From NCBI GenBank assembly GCA_028278225.1, contig JANQEU010000045.1:1-64000 (forward strand): 64,000 nucleotides of DNA, given 5' to 3'. This DNA comes from Cyclobacteriaceae bacterium (lineage in GTDB: Bacteria > Bacteroidota > Bacteroidia > Cytophagales > Cyclobacteriaceae). Shown here one piece after another: positions 46,491-56,053 of the stretch; positions within the stretch are counted from its first letter, which is position 1, and every line of letters begins with the position of its first letter. The notes beneath the pieces are model-generated. The model saw only the letters and a list, made by a program, of their open reading frames with translations. It was not told where the DNA came from and ran no database searches. The position numbers and the translations under genes are program-made.

Positions 46491-47903
46491 TTAGGGGTCG
46501 CAACCCCGGCATTGTAACTCCACTGCAAGTGTAGGGAAAGTACAACCCGAGCTATATGTGACCAATCCTCTTCCCTCCGGTGCTATTCGTCCGGTAGCGC
46601 AAACGCGCAATCTGTAGTATTTTACTTTATTATCAGGAGTGTCAGCACAGGTCCCAGGATTATCAACTAATCCTTCATAAGTCCAATAGTACCCAGAACA
46701 AAATCCCACATTTTCAGGACCATCAGGAGGGCATTCACCACAAATCAATACGTTTCCGCATCCATCAGGCATTTGACCGCAAAGACCACTACAGGGATTA
46801 GGTGTACAAACCTCAAAACTTAACTGGTCAGATTGATTATTCTCTTCATCTGACTCGGTGATTGAAGCGTTTACATCGGCGATCGCAATTACATTGTAGC
46901 TACCCTCTGATGTCGGGGTCCAGGGCATCGTAATAGTGGCTGCGTTGTTCTCCAGCTCTGCGGAAGACTCGAGCATAATGGGGGAATCTTCATCCGATTG
47001 CAATCTAAACCCGACATCGAAAGAGCCGGTGACCGGTCCCCCTGTATTCCTGACGAGAGCTCTAAATGACATCCCATTACCTACTGTTGGATTTTCAGGT
47101 TGGAATCCCATTTCCTCAACAATCAAGTCCGGTGGGGTGTTAATCGGAATTGTAATACTTCTCCGGTTATTGTTATCACTATCCTCAAAAACAGCATTGC
47201 CATGGTCTGCAATAAAAGTGACAAGATGATCACCCCCTGTTGAAGGCGTCCATGATTGTTCAATTGTACGGGAGGATGAGGCATCTAAACCGTCAATTTC
47301 ATATTGCTGAAACTCAATGTTCTGTATATCCAGCCTGACCGAAAATGGTTCCGCCCTTTCACGGCCTATGTTTCTTACGACTGCTGTGAGTTCGATTGAG
47401 CTTAAAGTGGTTGGGTTTTCCGGAGAGTAGGTTAGTTCGGATATAACCAAATCCGGGTTGTGAAACGCCAGGGGGGCTCCATAATTCCTACCTGCATCTG
47501 TGACCTTAAAATTACGTTGAACCTGGTTATTTTGGTCGCTGACTTCTTCCAATAGGTTTTCCTCGTCCACAACAACCGTAAACACCCAATCTCCAGCCAG
47601 TGCCAATGTTGCATCCCGCTCGAAGATATGAGTTTCATTATTCATTAATGCCGGCACTAAAAATGGAACTGAATGACGAAATGGATCTTCGAAGTTTCCC
47701 AGGTAAAACTTCAATTCTGAAGTTTCCGCCGGATTTGATCCGGCGTTTTCTATCTCTGCCGAAAAAGATATCACATCCATGGTGGTGGGCTGACCCGGAG
47801 TGTAGCCTGCCTGTGTAACGATCAGATCAGGCAAACAGGACAGAAGTAGCGCAGTGCTGAACAACAAGGTTAAGAGAATAATTACATTGCAAAACCGTTT
47901 CAT
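46491..47903 (-). CDS. CARDB-domain lipoprotein
   Basis: A 470-residue protein with a lipoprotein-like signal (LFSTALLLSCLPDL, Cys 23). Three CARDB units follow (PDLIVTQAGYTPGQPTTMDV, PDLVISELTYSPENPTTLSS, PDLIVEEMGFQPENPTVGNG). Each is an Ig-like adhesion module. A Cys-rich segment (CTPNPCSGLCGQMPDGCGN) and a last region of about 80 residues end the protein. It sits between the two degenerate repeats and faces the zinc phospholipase-like gene. A surface or adhesion role is inferred from CARDB. Confidence 0.82.
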   Translation of the reverse strand: MKRFCNVIILLTLLFSTALLLSCLPDLIVTQAGYTPGQPTTMDVISFSAEIENAGSNPAETSELKFYLGNFEDPFRHSVPFLVPALMNNETHIFERDATLALAGDWVFTVVVDEENLLEEVSDQNNQVQRNFKVTDAGRNYGAPLAFHNPDLVISELTYSPENPTTLSSIELTAVVRNIGRERAEPFSVRLDIQNIEFQQYEIDGLDASSSRTIEQSWTPSTGGDHLVTFIADHGNAVFEDSDNNNRRSITIPINTPPDLIVEEMGFQPENPTVGNGMSFRALVRNTGGPVTGSFDVGFRLQSDEDSPIMLESSAELENNAATITMPWTPTSEGSYNVIAIADVNASITESDEENNQSDQLSFEVCTPNPCSGLCGQMPDGCGNVLICGECPPDGPENVGFCSGYYWTYEGLVDNPGTCADTPDNKVKYYRLRVCATGRIAPEGRGLVTYSSGCTFPTLAVELQCRGCDP

Positions 47904-48014
47904 AGGAGTATAATTAGTGTGTGCTTCAAATTAGAGAAAAAGAGATCGGTTTCCTATGACATTAGTCAAGATCAAAACGTCATCTTTGAACCCCTTACTT
48001 TGTGCCTAAAAACC

Positions 48015-48207
48015 CTCTTCTGTCCGTGGCGTTCTGAAGGGCCCTACGAACCAGACATGTTGCAGGCATCTTAGATCCTTTTCGTGATGCAGTATTTCTT
48101 CAAATCATACTTTGAAGTTTTTAAAGAACCGGGCCATTTTGGGATTTCATGGTATTCAGGCTTAAGTCGCTCCTACCCTGCCAGCCCCATGCGGGAAGAC
48201 TTAAGCC
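48015..48207. repeat. Degenerate repeat, copy 2 (about 190 bp)
   Basis: This is the partner of 43305-43496 in the same orientation. It ends in a palindrome: GGCTTAAGTC (starting at about 48158) and GACTTAAGCC (ending at 48207). The reading frame seen on the minus strand of copy 1 is broken here, so both look like decayed relics of one ancestral element. The remaining bases of 47904-48494 hold no gene that I support, though ACGTTATAATACGTTAT near 48272 is a short direct repeat. Confidence 0.85.
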
Positions 48208-48494
48208 AGAGAGGGTATTTTTCAAACAGCGGTATAATAATAACCAGAATATTTAGCACTAAATGGAATTACGTTATAATACGTTATTTGGATAATACTA
48301 TTTTTCAATGAAGGAGAAATCTTCCGGGCATCATCATGGGATCCTATTTATTCTGCACAAAGATCATATTCGTTCGTACTTTCAGGACTTCTTCCCAAAT
48401 ACTTGTAAAAATGACTGGTAAGAACGACGTGTAATTACATAGTGGTATGCTGCCATGATAAGTGTTATATAATCTACAAAAGCAAATATTATTA

Positions 48495-51185
48495 ATGGAT
48501 CGTTTCCATTTGGCCTTCATATTAGTTGTGGCGCTTTGTCCTTCAATATTTGGTCAACCCTCCGGAAAAAAATACTATAAATACCCGGCTTCAACCAGTA
48601 ATCTTTTAGACGAGATCAAAAAGATAGAAAAAGAACAGGGTTTAAACTTTTTCTACCTGGGAGACTGGTTATCCGGTATCCCTGTTCATCCTTCCACTCG
48701 TGTGGAAAGCATCACGCGGTTTTTGCAAAATCACCTGGAGGGTACACAGATGAGTTTTTTCCCGACGGGAGAAAATTCAATTGTGTTGTATAAAAATCCC
48801 ACTTACGATAAAATGATTGACCGTGTTGAGGCCAGGTCAGTCAATGACAACCACGTGTCAACAATCGGTGACAGGACTCTGTTTAAGCCGGGAGATACAG
48901 TGACACTGTCAGGACGTATCAGGAATGCAACAAAAGATGCTTTCCTTCAGGGAGCCTCTGTCAATCTCAAAGATTCCGAAATAAACGTCAACACAGATCA
49001 ATACGGGAATTACTCCATGGATATCTTATCGGGGGAACATACCGTGGAAATAAGTTATGTGGGCCTGAACAAAGAGGAAAGAGAAATTCTCATACTGTCA
49101 GACGGCAACCTGGATGTAGACCTCTTTGAAGATCCGATACAGCTGGAAATTATAACGATAGAAGGGGACATGATGGAATCCGCAATAGATGGGCTCATTC
49201 CAGGCAAAACATCCTTTAACCTGAACCTCATCAAAAAAACCCCTGCTTTATTGGGAAGGCCTGACCTGATGAATTCGATTTCCAGGCTTCCGGGGGTGGC
49301 TGATACAGGAGAGGGAAGTTCCGGCTTTAATGTCAGGGGAGGTGCCCCGGATCAAAACCTGGTGCTGGTGGATGATGTACCGGTTTTTAACGTCAGCCAC
49401 CTCTTTGGGTTTTTCTCAACATTTAGCGCCGACGTCCTGCAGCGGGCAGAATTGTATAAAGGAGGGATCCCGGCTAATTACGGTGGCCGGGCTTCATCTG
49501 TGTTGGATATTTCATTAAAAACCGGAAACGATGAGAAGTTTAAAGCAGGAGGAAGCGCAGGACCGATAGACGCTTCTTTCAATATGGAAGGGCCGCTTAA
49601 GAAAGGTCAGACGTCCTATAGCGTCGGTGGCAGGTTGTCCTATATTGACTGGCTTTTAAAAAAATATAAAAATACTGATGTCAGGCACAGTACTGCCGGA
49701 TTTTATGACACCTCAATAAAAGTATCGCATAAATTCAGTGACCGCGATGTATTATCATTCTCGGCATATAGAAGTTATGATAGCTTCAGGTTTGCACTGG
49801 ACACTACATACAGCTGGGAAACCACACTTTTTTCCGGTAAATACCAACATTCCTTCAGAAATAATCTCCATGTTTCCTTAACGGCCTACACGTCAGCATA
49901 TAAGTTTAATACTGCGTCAAACAAAATTTATCATGATTTCAGGCTGGACAACCGGATCGATTATCAGGGTATCAAATCCACAATATATTATTCGGTTGCC
50001 AGACACAATTTACAGACCGGATTATCCCTTATTTCATATGATTTCAGCATTGGCCAACTGCGCCCAACATCCAACACAAGCAATGTAACCAGGATCAGTC
50101 CGGAGCCCGAAGAATCCAGTGAAACTCATGTTTTTATCAATGACGAGTATGTCGTAAATGATGCCATCAGCCTGATGGCCGGAATAAACTTTTCGATCTA
50201 CAAGAGGAAAGGTCCTAATCATATATATGTATACCGGGAAGGAGCGCAAAGAGTAGAAGAGAATATTATAGATACAGTTTTCTACAATGAAAAGTCCACA
50301 ATAGCGGACTACATGGGGTTTGAGCCCCGGTTTTCCATAAAATATAATCTTTCTCAAAACACAAATATCAAGATAGGCTATGGCAACATGAACCAGTATT
50401 TGCATCAGTTATCCAATACGGCAGGGATAACGCCTGTTGATATCTGGAAACCTTCCAACGGATACATCAGGCCGATCCGGAGCAGGTTGCTGTCATTGGG
50501 CATTTTTAGCAGGGCGGGAAAAGGTATCGCAGGTTCTTTTGAAGTTTTTTACAAAAAGCTGGACAATGTGATAGATTATAAAGAGGGTGCCTCCATTTTG
50601 TTGAATGAAACATTGGAGGCGGATATAGTTGCAGGAAACAGCCGGGCTTATGGTGCCGAAATTTATTTGGAAAGAACAACCGACAGGTTAAGCAGCTCGC
50701 TAAGTTATACCTATTCCAGGTCGGAAAGGATCATGAATGGAGCTCATCCTGATGAGATAATCAACGATGGCAAATATTATCCCTCAAATTTTGACAGGCC
50801 GCACAATTTAAATCTTCTCTCCAATTTCAAATTCTCCCGAAGGTGGAACATATCTGCCAACTTCCAATATCTATCCGGACGACCTTTTACAGCTCCTTCA
50901 TCTAAATATAAAATCGAAAGCTTTTTGATAACGGATTTTACTCAAAGAAATTCAGATCGACTACCGGATTATCATAGGTTGGATGTTTCCATTACACTGG
51001 AAACAAATCTGAAGAAAAAGAAACCCTGGGAAAGTAGCTGGATATTTTCATTGTTCAATGTATATGGGAGAAAGAATATTTATTCTGTTTTTTATACTAA
51101 GGCCAGCGACTTATCAATCAGTGCTAAAAAGGTCTCTATTCTCGGGACAATCTTTCCTTCGGTGACATATAACTTCAAAATCTAG
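48495..51185 (+). CDS. TonB-dependent receptor with STN-like and carboxypeptidase-regulatory domains
   Basis: 896 residues from the ATG at 48495. A GTG at 48462 is in frame but would precede the signal (MDRFHLAFILVVALCPSIFG). Order: an STN-like domain (about 25-100, LLDEIKKIEKEQGLNFFYLG), a carboxypeptidase-D-like domain (about 140-225, NLKDSEINVNTDQYGNYSMD) and a plug (LPGVADTGEGSSGFNVRGGA, VSHLFGFFSTFS). A beta-barrel ends in YNFKI. The STN domain is usual for receptors with FecR-type control, but no FecR/sigma pair is seen here. It begins a unit with two DUF4249 genes. Confidence 0.9.
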   Translation: MDRFHLAFILVVALCPSIFGQPSGKKYYKYPASTSNLLDEIKKIEKEQGLNFFYLGDWLSGIPVHPSTRVESITRFLQNHLEGTQMSFFPTGENSIVLYKNPTYDKMIDRVEARSVNDNHVSTIGDRTLFKPGDTVTLSGRIRNATKDAFLQGASVNLKDSEINVNTDQYGNYSMDILSGEHTVEISYVGLNKEEREILILSDGNLDVDLFEDPIQLEIITIEGDMMESAIDGLIPGKTSFNLNLIKKTPALLGRPDLMNSISRLPGVADTGEGSSGFNVRGGAPDQNLVLVDDVPVFNVSHLFGFFSTFSADVLQRAELYKGGIPANYGGRASSVLDISLKTGNDEKFKAGGSAGPIDASFNMEGPLKKGQTSYSVGGRLSYIDWLLKKYKNTDVRHSTAGFYDTSIKVSHKFSDRDVLSFSAYRSYDSFRFALDTTYSWETTLFSGKYQHSFRNNLHVSLTAYTSAYKFNTASNKIYHDFRLDNRIDYQGIKSTIYYSVARHNLQTGLSLISYDFSIGQLRPTSNTSNVTRISPEPEESSETHVFINDEYVVNDAISLMAGINFSIYKRKGPNHIYVYREGAQRVEENIIDTVFYNEKSTIADYMGFEPRFSIKYNLSQNTNIKIGYGNMNQYLHQLSNTAGITPVDIWKPSNGYIRPIRSRLLSLGIFSRAGKGIAGSFEVFYKKLDNVIDYKEGASILLNETLEADIVAGNSRAYGAEIYLERTTDRLSSSLSYTYSRSERIMNGAHPDEIINDGKYYPSNFDRPHNLNLLSNFKFSRRWNISANFQYLSGRPFTAPSSKYKIESFLITDFTQRNSDRLPDYHRLDVSITLETNLKKKKPWESSWIFSLFNVYGRKNIYSVFYTKASDLSISAKKVSILGTIFPSVTYNFKI

Positions 51186-51241
51186 CCCCTAAACATTATG
51201 GATCATAATTGTTGTTTTCAACTTAAAAATTAGTCCTGGTA

Positions 51242-52276
51242 ATGGTGAAGAATCTGACACTTTTTCTAATACCGGTAATCTCCAGTTTGGGATGTGTGGA
51301 TGAGTTTGATTTTGATTCCGGTCATGAAACTCCAAGATTGGTAATAGAAGGACAGATTACAACTGCTCCCGGACCTTACACAGTTAAAATCACACAATCC
51401 AGAGCATTTAGTTCCACTGATGGAACCGGCTTTGTCCCGGTAAAAGAAGCCATAGTGGAAATATCTGACAATGCAGGCAATAAAGAAACACTCACTCCTT
51501 CCGGAACTGGTTTGGATCTGGTCTATAAAACATCATCCAGCGGTATCAGAGGGGATGCAGGAAAGTCATACACACTGACAGTTACTATTGATGGAAATAC
51601 CTACCAATCCATTCCCCAGAAAATCGAACCTGCCGGAAAGATATTTGATCTGAGAGCAGCATACATGACCGAAGGAATGCCTGAATTCGGCGATTACTTT
51701 GATATACGCATTGATACTGAGGATAATCCGGATAACAGAAAATACTATCGCTGGGATTGGACAGGCACTTATGAAATACATACGGAATGGTGGAGATATT
51801 GTGAAAATCATTGTTGCACATGCCTGATTCCTCCTCCGGATTGCTGCAGTGTGTGCTGGGTAAATACCTTTTCCAGGGATATAACAATAGCGGATAGCCA
51901 GACCTCACGTCTTAGTGACTTTTCAATTGCAAAGGTGGATGTGAACAGTTTTACTTTTTACATGAAACATCACCTGAAAGTAAATCAATACAGCATTTCA
52001 AAAGACGTGTATGCGTTTTGGGACTCAGCCAAAGAACAAATCGAAAAAACAGGAAGCATATTTGATAATGCCCCATCCTCTGTTAAGGGCAATATTTATC
52101 ATATCGCAGACAGTACGGAACGGGTGCTTGGTGTATTTAGTGCTTCAGACATTGTTTCCCGGGAATTCTTTTTCGATAATGATCAGATAACCAGACAATT
52201 AACCAGGCCAAAATGGTTTGATGATTGTCAAAATATTGAAAATAGCACAACTGAAAAACCAGAGTTTTGGGATTAG
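51242..52276 (+). CDS. DUF4249 lipoprotein, first of a tandem pair
   Basis: A 344-residue lipoprotein (MVKNLTLFLIPVISSLGCVD, Cys 18). The N-terminal strands (LVIEGQITTAPGPYTVKITQ) define the DUF4249 family. A Cys cluster of NHCCTCLIPPPDCCSVC type lies in the middle. It is preceded by the TonB receptor (gap 56 bases) and followed by a close paralogue, so the three form a likely outer-membrane uptake unit. Confidence 0.85.
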   Translation: MVKNLTLFLIPVISSLGCVDEFDFDSGHETPRLVIEGQITTAPGPYTVKITQSRAFSSTDGTGFVPVKEAIVEISDNAGNKETLTPSGTGLDLVYKTSSSGIRGDAGKSYTLTVTIDGNTYQSIPQKIEPAGKIFDLRAAYMTEGMPEFGDYFDIRIDTEDNPDNRKYYRWDWTGTYEIHTEWWRYCENHCCTCLIPPPDCCSVCWVNTFSRDITIADSQTSRLSDFSIAKVDVNSFTFYMKHHLKVNQYSISKDVYAFWDSAKEQIEKTGSIFDNAPSSVKGNIYHIADSTERVLGVFSASDIVSREFFFDNDQITRQLTRPKWFDDCQNIENSTTEKPEFWD

Positions 52277-52323
52277 GTTTTAAGCATTCTTATTCAAATG
52301 GAATACAAATGGGATCCGACTAA

Positions 52324-53394
52324 ATGACCATAACAAGCATGAAGAATATTAATATATATGTTACGCTGGTATTCCTCATTTCCGGATGTGTGGATGAATT
52401 TGATCTTGACTCCGGTCATGAAACACCCAGACTGGTAATAGAAGGACAAATAACAACGGCTCCCGGACCTTACACAGTTAAAATCACACAATCCAGGAAA
52501 TTCAGTTCGGCTGATGGAACCGGCTTTGTCCCCGTAAAAGATGCTGTGGTGGAAATATCTGATAATGAGGGGAATAAGGAAACACTTATTCCTTCAGGTG
52601 AAGATCTGGATCTGGTTTATAAAACGTCAACCAATGGCATAAAAGGGGAAGTTGGAAAATCATATACTTTGACAGTCACCATTGATAGTGATACCTACCA
52701 ATCCATTCCCCAGAAAATCGAACCTGCCGGAGATATTTTGGATATAGCAGCGGTTTATAAGACTGAAGGAATACCGGAATACGGCGATTATTTTGATGTC
52801 CTTGTTGATGCCGAAGATAATCCGGACCAGAGAAGATACTATCGCTGGGACTGGACAGGCACTTACGAAATACATGCGGAATGGTGGAGATACTGTCAGA
52901 CTCATTGTTGTGTAGAAGGATGCCCAAACTTTCAGATCTTACATCTCTTATATCCTGACTGCTGTAGTGTATGCTGGGTAAATACCTTTTCGGAGACTGT
53001 GGCAATAGCGGACAGCTACATGGTAGATATTGATGGGTTTTCCATTGCAAAAGTGGATGTAAACGATTTCACCTTTTATGTGAAATATCACATGAAAGTA
53101 AATCAATATAGCATATCAAAAGATGCGTATGAATTCTGGGGTTCAGCCAAAAAACAAATCGAAAACTCAGGGAGCATATTTGACAGTGCCCCATCTTCCA
53201 CCAAGGGTAATATTTATCATATCACTGATAATACAAAACGGGTGCTTGGTGTATTCAGCGCCTCGGATGTTGTTTCGCGCGAGTTCTTTTTTGATAATGA
53301 TCAGATAACCAGGCAATTAAGCAAACCGGAGTGGTTTGATGATTGTCGAAAAATAAAGTACAGTACAACTGAAATGCCAGAATTCTGGAACTAG
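52324..53394 (+). CDS. DUF4249 lipoprotein, second of a tandem pair
   Basis: A 356-residue paralogue of 51242-52276. The start may be the ATG at 52339 (MKNINIYVTLVFLISGCVDE), which gives a tight lipoprotein signal. The first 90 residues are nearly identical to its neighbour, with later divergence and an insertion (THCCVEGCPNFQILHLLYPD). The Cys cluster is kept in altered form. The pair is a local duplication. Confidence 0.85.
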   Translation: MTITSMKNINIYVTLVFLISGCVDEFDLDSGHETPRLVIEGQITTAPGPYTVKITQSRKFSSADGTGFVPVKDAVVEISDNEGNKETLIPSGEDLDLVYKTSTNGIKGEVGKSYTLTVTIDSDTYQSIPQKIEPAGDILDIAAVYKTEGIPEYGDYFDVLVDAEDNPDQRRYYRWDWTGTYEIHAEWWRYCQTHCCVEGCPNFQILHLLYPDCCSVCWVNTFSETVAIADSYMVDIDGFSIAKVDVNDFTFYVKYHMKVNQYSISKDAYEFWGSAKKQIENSGSIFDSAPSSTKGNIYHITDNTKRVLGVFSASDVVSREFFFDNDQITRQLSKPEWFDDCRKIKYSTTEMPEFWN

Positions 53395-53545
53395 GCATGC
53401 ATTATACGGATAAAGAAAAATTCGGTCAAGAAACTATTACGAATAAAAATAGCATTTGTCAAAACAATGAGAGGCGGTCCGGGGCAAACAAGCCCGCTAC
53501 CTGGAAAGTTGAACCAAAAACATATAAGATTACGACTCTATCAAA

Positions 53546-55951
53546 ATGAAAAATTACAGTATAGTCATATTTACTTTTTGTTTTTTGGTATCCTCTGGCA
53601 TGCTGACCCATACTGATGATGTCGAAAAGTTTATTGATAAATTTCGCAGGTATTACCGACTTTTTCCTCAGGAGAAAATATACCAGCAGTATTCAAGGGA
53701 TATTGGGTTTCCCGGTGACACCGTTCGATTTAAATCATATTTGGTGAAGGTCGACGATTTTCTTCCTTCTGAAATCAGCGGTATCATATATACGGATCTT
53801 ATCGATGAGTATGGACAAATTACAGAAACCGTAAAATCGAAAGTAAAAAGTGGTTTTGGACATGGTGAATTAATAATTCCGGAAATTGCCAGGGAAGGCA
53901 AGTATACGATCCGGTCATATACGAACTGGATGAGGAATTTCAATGACAGCCTGTTCCATTATCATCCCTTCATTGTACTCCCGGATGAAAATATCCTCAC
54001 TGGTTTCAGTACAATGGAGCGTAATTCCATTCAACTGGACTTTTTCCCGGAAGGGGGCAAACTAATCGATCAGGTCACCTCAAAAATAGTCATAAAAGCA
54101 TCCGGCCAATTCAATTTGCCTGTTAGGGTAAATGGTCAGGTTTTTGACCAGGACGGGCTTTTGGTGGCATCGATCAATACCTCAGACAATGGAATTGGCG
54201 CATTCATATTGACACCTCAATCGGGTAAAAAATATCAGGCTGTTGTATCTGACAGGGAAGTTCAACAAATGATATTCCCGATTCCGGAGCCTTCGGCATC
54301 GGGGGCGATTCTATCCATAAGGAAGCAGACAAAAGATCTGATCAGAGTCCTGGTTTCAGCCTCTGAGGATTACAAAAAAATGGGGCGTACGGTTCACCTC
54401 ATAGTGCAGGCAAAAGGTAACATTTATTTTACAAGCACGGTGGCATTTGATCACCGGGAAATGTCTCTGATTGATATTCCGGCCAGGGATCTGCCTGAAG
54501 GAATCATTCAGTTGGAATTGCTGAATGATGAGGGTAAGCATGAATCCGAAAGATTGGTTTTCAACAATAATTCTTTTAGCCCGGAAGTAACCATTATCCT
54601 CAATGATACCCTCTTTTCCACTCGCGAAAAAGTGGTAGCAGAGATTAAGATCCCTGAGATGAACCAGTCCACTGTTCTGAATAATTTCAGTGTAATCGCA
54701 GCTCCGAGAGATTATTTTATTCCATCTGGTCCCAACCTGAAAACCAGCCTGTGGTTTGATGAACCCATTTCTGATCAGGAAATAGCGGTTCTGGGCATTG
54801 AGAATGAAAATCCAATCAGTAAAAAAGAATTTGACTTTTTACTGATCACCAAATCTTCAACACGGTACAGGTGGGAAAATGTTTTGGGCCATAATCGTGA
54901 CAAACCGTCTCTTTATCCGGAAAAAGGGCTCACTATGATGGGAAAAATCACGAGTCCGGAGGTAGAAATAAAAGGTGGTCCTTATCTCGTTAATTTCCTC
55001 TTTTATCCTGAATTCGATCCTTATTCTGTAACCACCGACAGCTCCGGCAACTTTACGGTTCCCGTATTCCCGTTTTCAGGCACACAGCATGCCCTTTATC
55101 AGGTAATCATTGACAGAGCGATACAACCTCAAGCCCGAATTGTTTTGGATAAACAGATGCCTGCTGCCCTGGTCAATTTCCCTTTTCGACTTAATGATAA
55201 TATCAGACAATTCAAAAATACTGAACTAAATATCAGAAATGCCAGGGCATCCTACCAGTATTATACCCGAAAGCAACACGGGTTACGCCAGGATGTGAAT
55301 CAGAATAATTTACGCTCCTTTGCGGAACCGGATCTTACTGTCGACCTGAATCAGTATGTTGAACTCGGAAGTACGGAAGAGGTTTTTAGAGAAATCGTTC
55401 CATTGGTATTCGTCAAGGATTCGGAAAACGGGAAATTCCTGAAAGTATTTTCGAAAGAGTATGCCCAGTCTTTTGAAGGAGAGGCTTTGTGTTTTATTAA
55501 TCGGACCCCTGTACCATCTTCAGGTGATCTTTTAAATCTGGACCCTGGCGACATCAGCGAAGTGCATATTTATTATAAGGAAGATAAACTTACAAAGCTG
55601 GGTGCATTTGGTGTGAACGGTGTTGTATCTGTTTCCACCGGATCCGACACTCAATTACCCCCCGGGCAACTGCAGGGAAATGGGCCTTACGTTGAGTTTG
55701 AGGGTATTTACAGGGATGAGAAGCGGTCCGATCTTCCATCTATGGTATCTGATGATGCAAAGATCCCTGACTTAAGACGGGTACTATGCTGGGAGACCGC
55801 TTTGCAAAAAAATGAGGAAGGTAACATAATGGTATCTTTCAATACGTCAGATATTCCGGATGATTATATCCTGAAAGTAGAGGGGATTACCCAAACCGGA
55901 ACGCCAATTTCCCAATCCATTGGTTTTGCGGTATCGGACCGGAAAGAATGA
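53546..55951 (+). CDS. Exported macroglobulin-like protein with plug-like C-terminus
   Basis: An 801-residue exported protein (signal about 1-18). Residues about 30-145 have an MG2-type pattern (YRLFPQEKIYQQYSRDIGFP, GDTVRFKSYLVK, EGKYTIRSYTNWMRN). The middle resembles beta-sandwich domains. Residues about 660-700 (LNLDPGDISEVHIYY, FGVNGVVSVSTGSD) look like the TonB-plug end of SusC-type proteins. This layout recurs next to TonB receptors in Bacteroidota. Its role, perhaps surface handling of a substrate, is inferred. Confidence 0.7.
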   Translation: MKNYSIVIFTFCFLVSSGMLTHTDDVEKFIDKFRRYYRLFPQEKIYQQYSRDIGFPGDTVRFKSYLVKVDDFLPSEISGIIYTDLIDEYGQITETVKSKVKSGFGHGELIIPEIAREGKYTIRSYTNWMRNFNDSLFHYHPFIVLPDENILTGFSTMERNSIQLDFFPEGGKLIDQVTSKIVIKASGQFNLPVRVNGQVFDQDGLLVASINTSDNGIGAFILTPQSGKKYQAVVSDREVQQMIFPIPEPSASGAILSIRKQTKDLIRVLVSASEDYKKMGRTVHLIVQAKGNIYFTSTVAFDHREMSLIDIPARDLPEGIIQLELLNDEGKHESERLVFNNNSFSPEVTIILNDTLFSTREKVVAEIKIPEMNQSTVLNNFSVIAAPRDYFIPSGPNLKTSLWFDEPISDQEIAVLGIENENPISKKEFDFLLITKSSTRYRWENVLGHNRDKPSLYPEKGLTMMGKITSPEVEIKGGPYLVNFLFYPEFDPYSVTTDSSGNFTVPVFPFSGTQHALYQVIIDRAIQPQARIVLDKQMPAALVNFPFRLNDNIRQFKNTELNIRNARASYQYYTRKQHGLRQDVNQNNLRSFAEPDLTVDLNQYVELGSTEEVFREIVPLVFVKDSENGKFLKVFSKEYAQSFEGEALCFINRTPVPSSGDLLNLDPGDISEVHIYYKEDKLTKLGAFGVNGVVSVSTGSDTQLPPGQLQGNGPYVEFEGIYRDEKRSDLPSMVSDDAKIPDLRRVLCWETALQKNEEGNIMVSFNTSDIPDDYILKVEGITQTGTPISQSIGFAVSDRKE

Positions 55952-56053
55952 CAGGTTTACATTATTCCGGTAAAGTGCCATAATCACGTCGGTTCCGCTT
56001 ACAGTCCCCGTCCGAAAACGAAGTGAACATTTTCACCTTGTTAACTGATCTAT

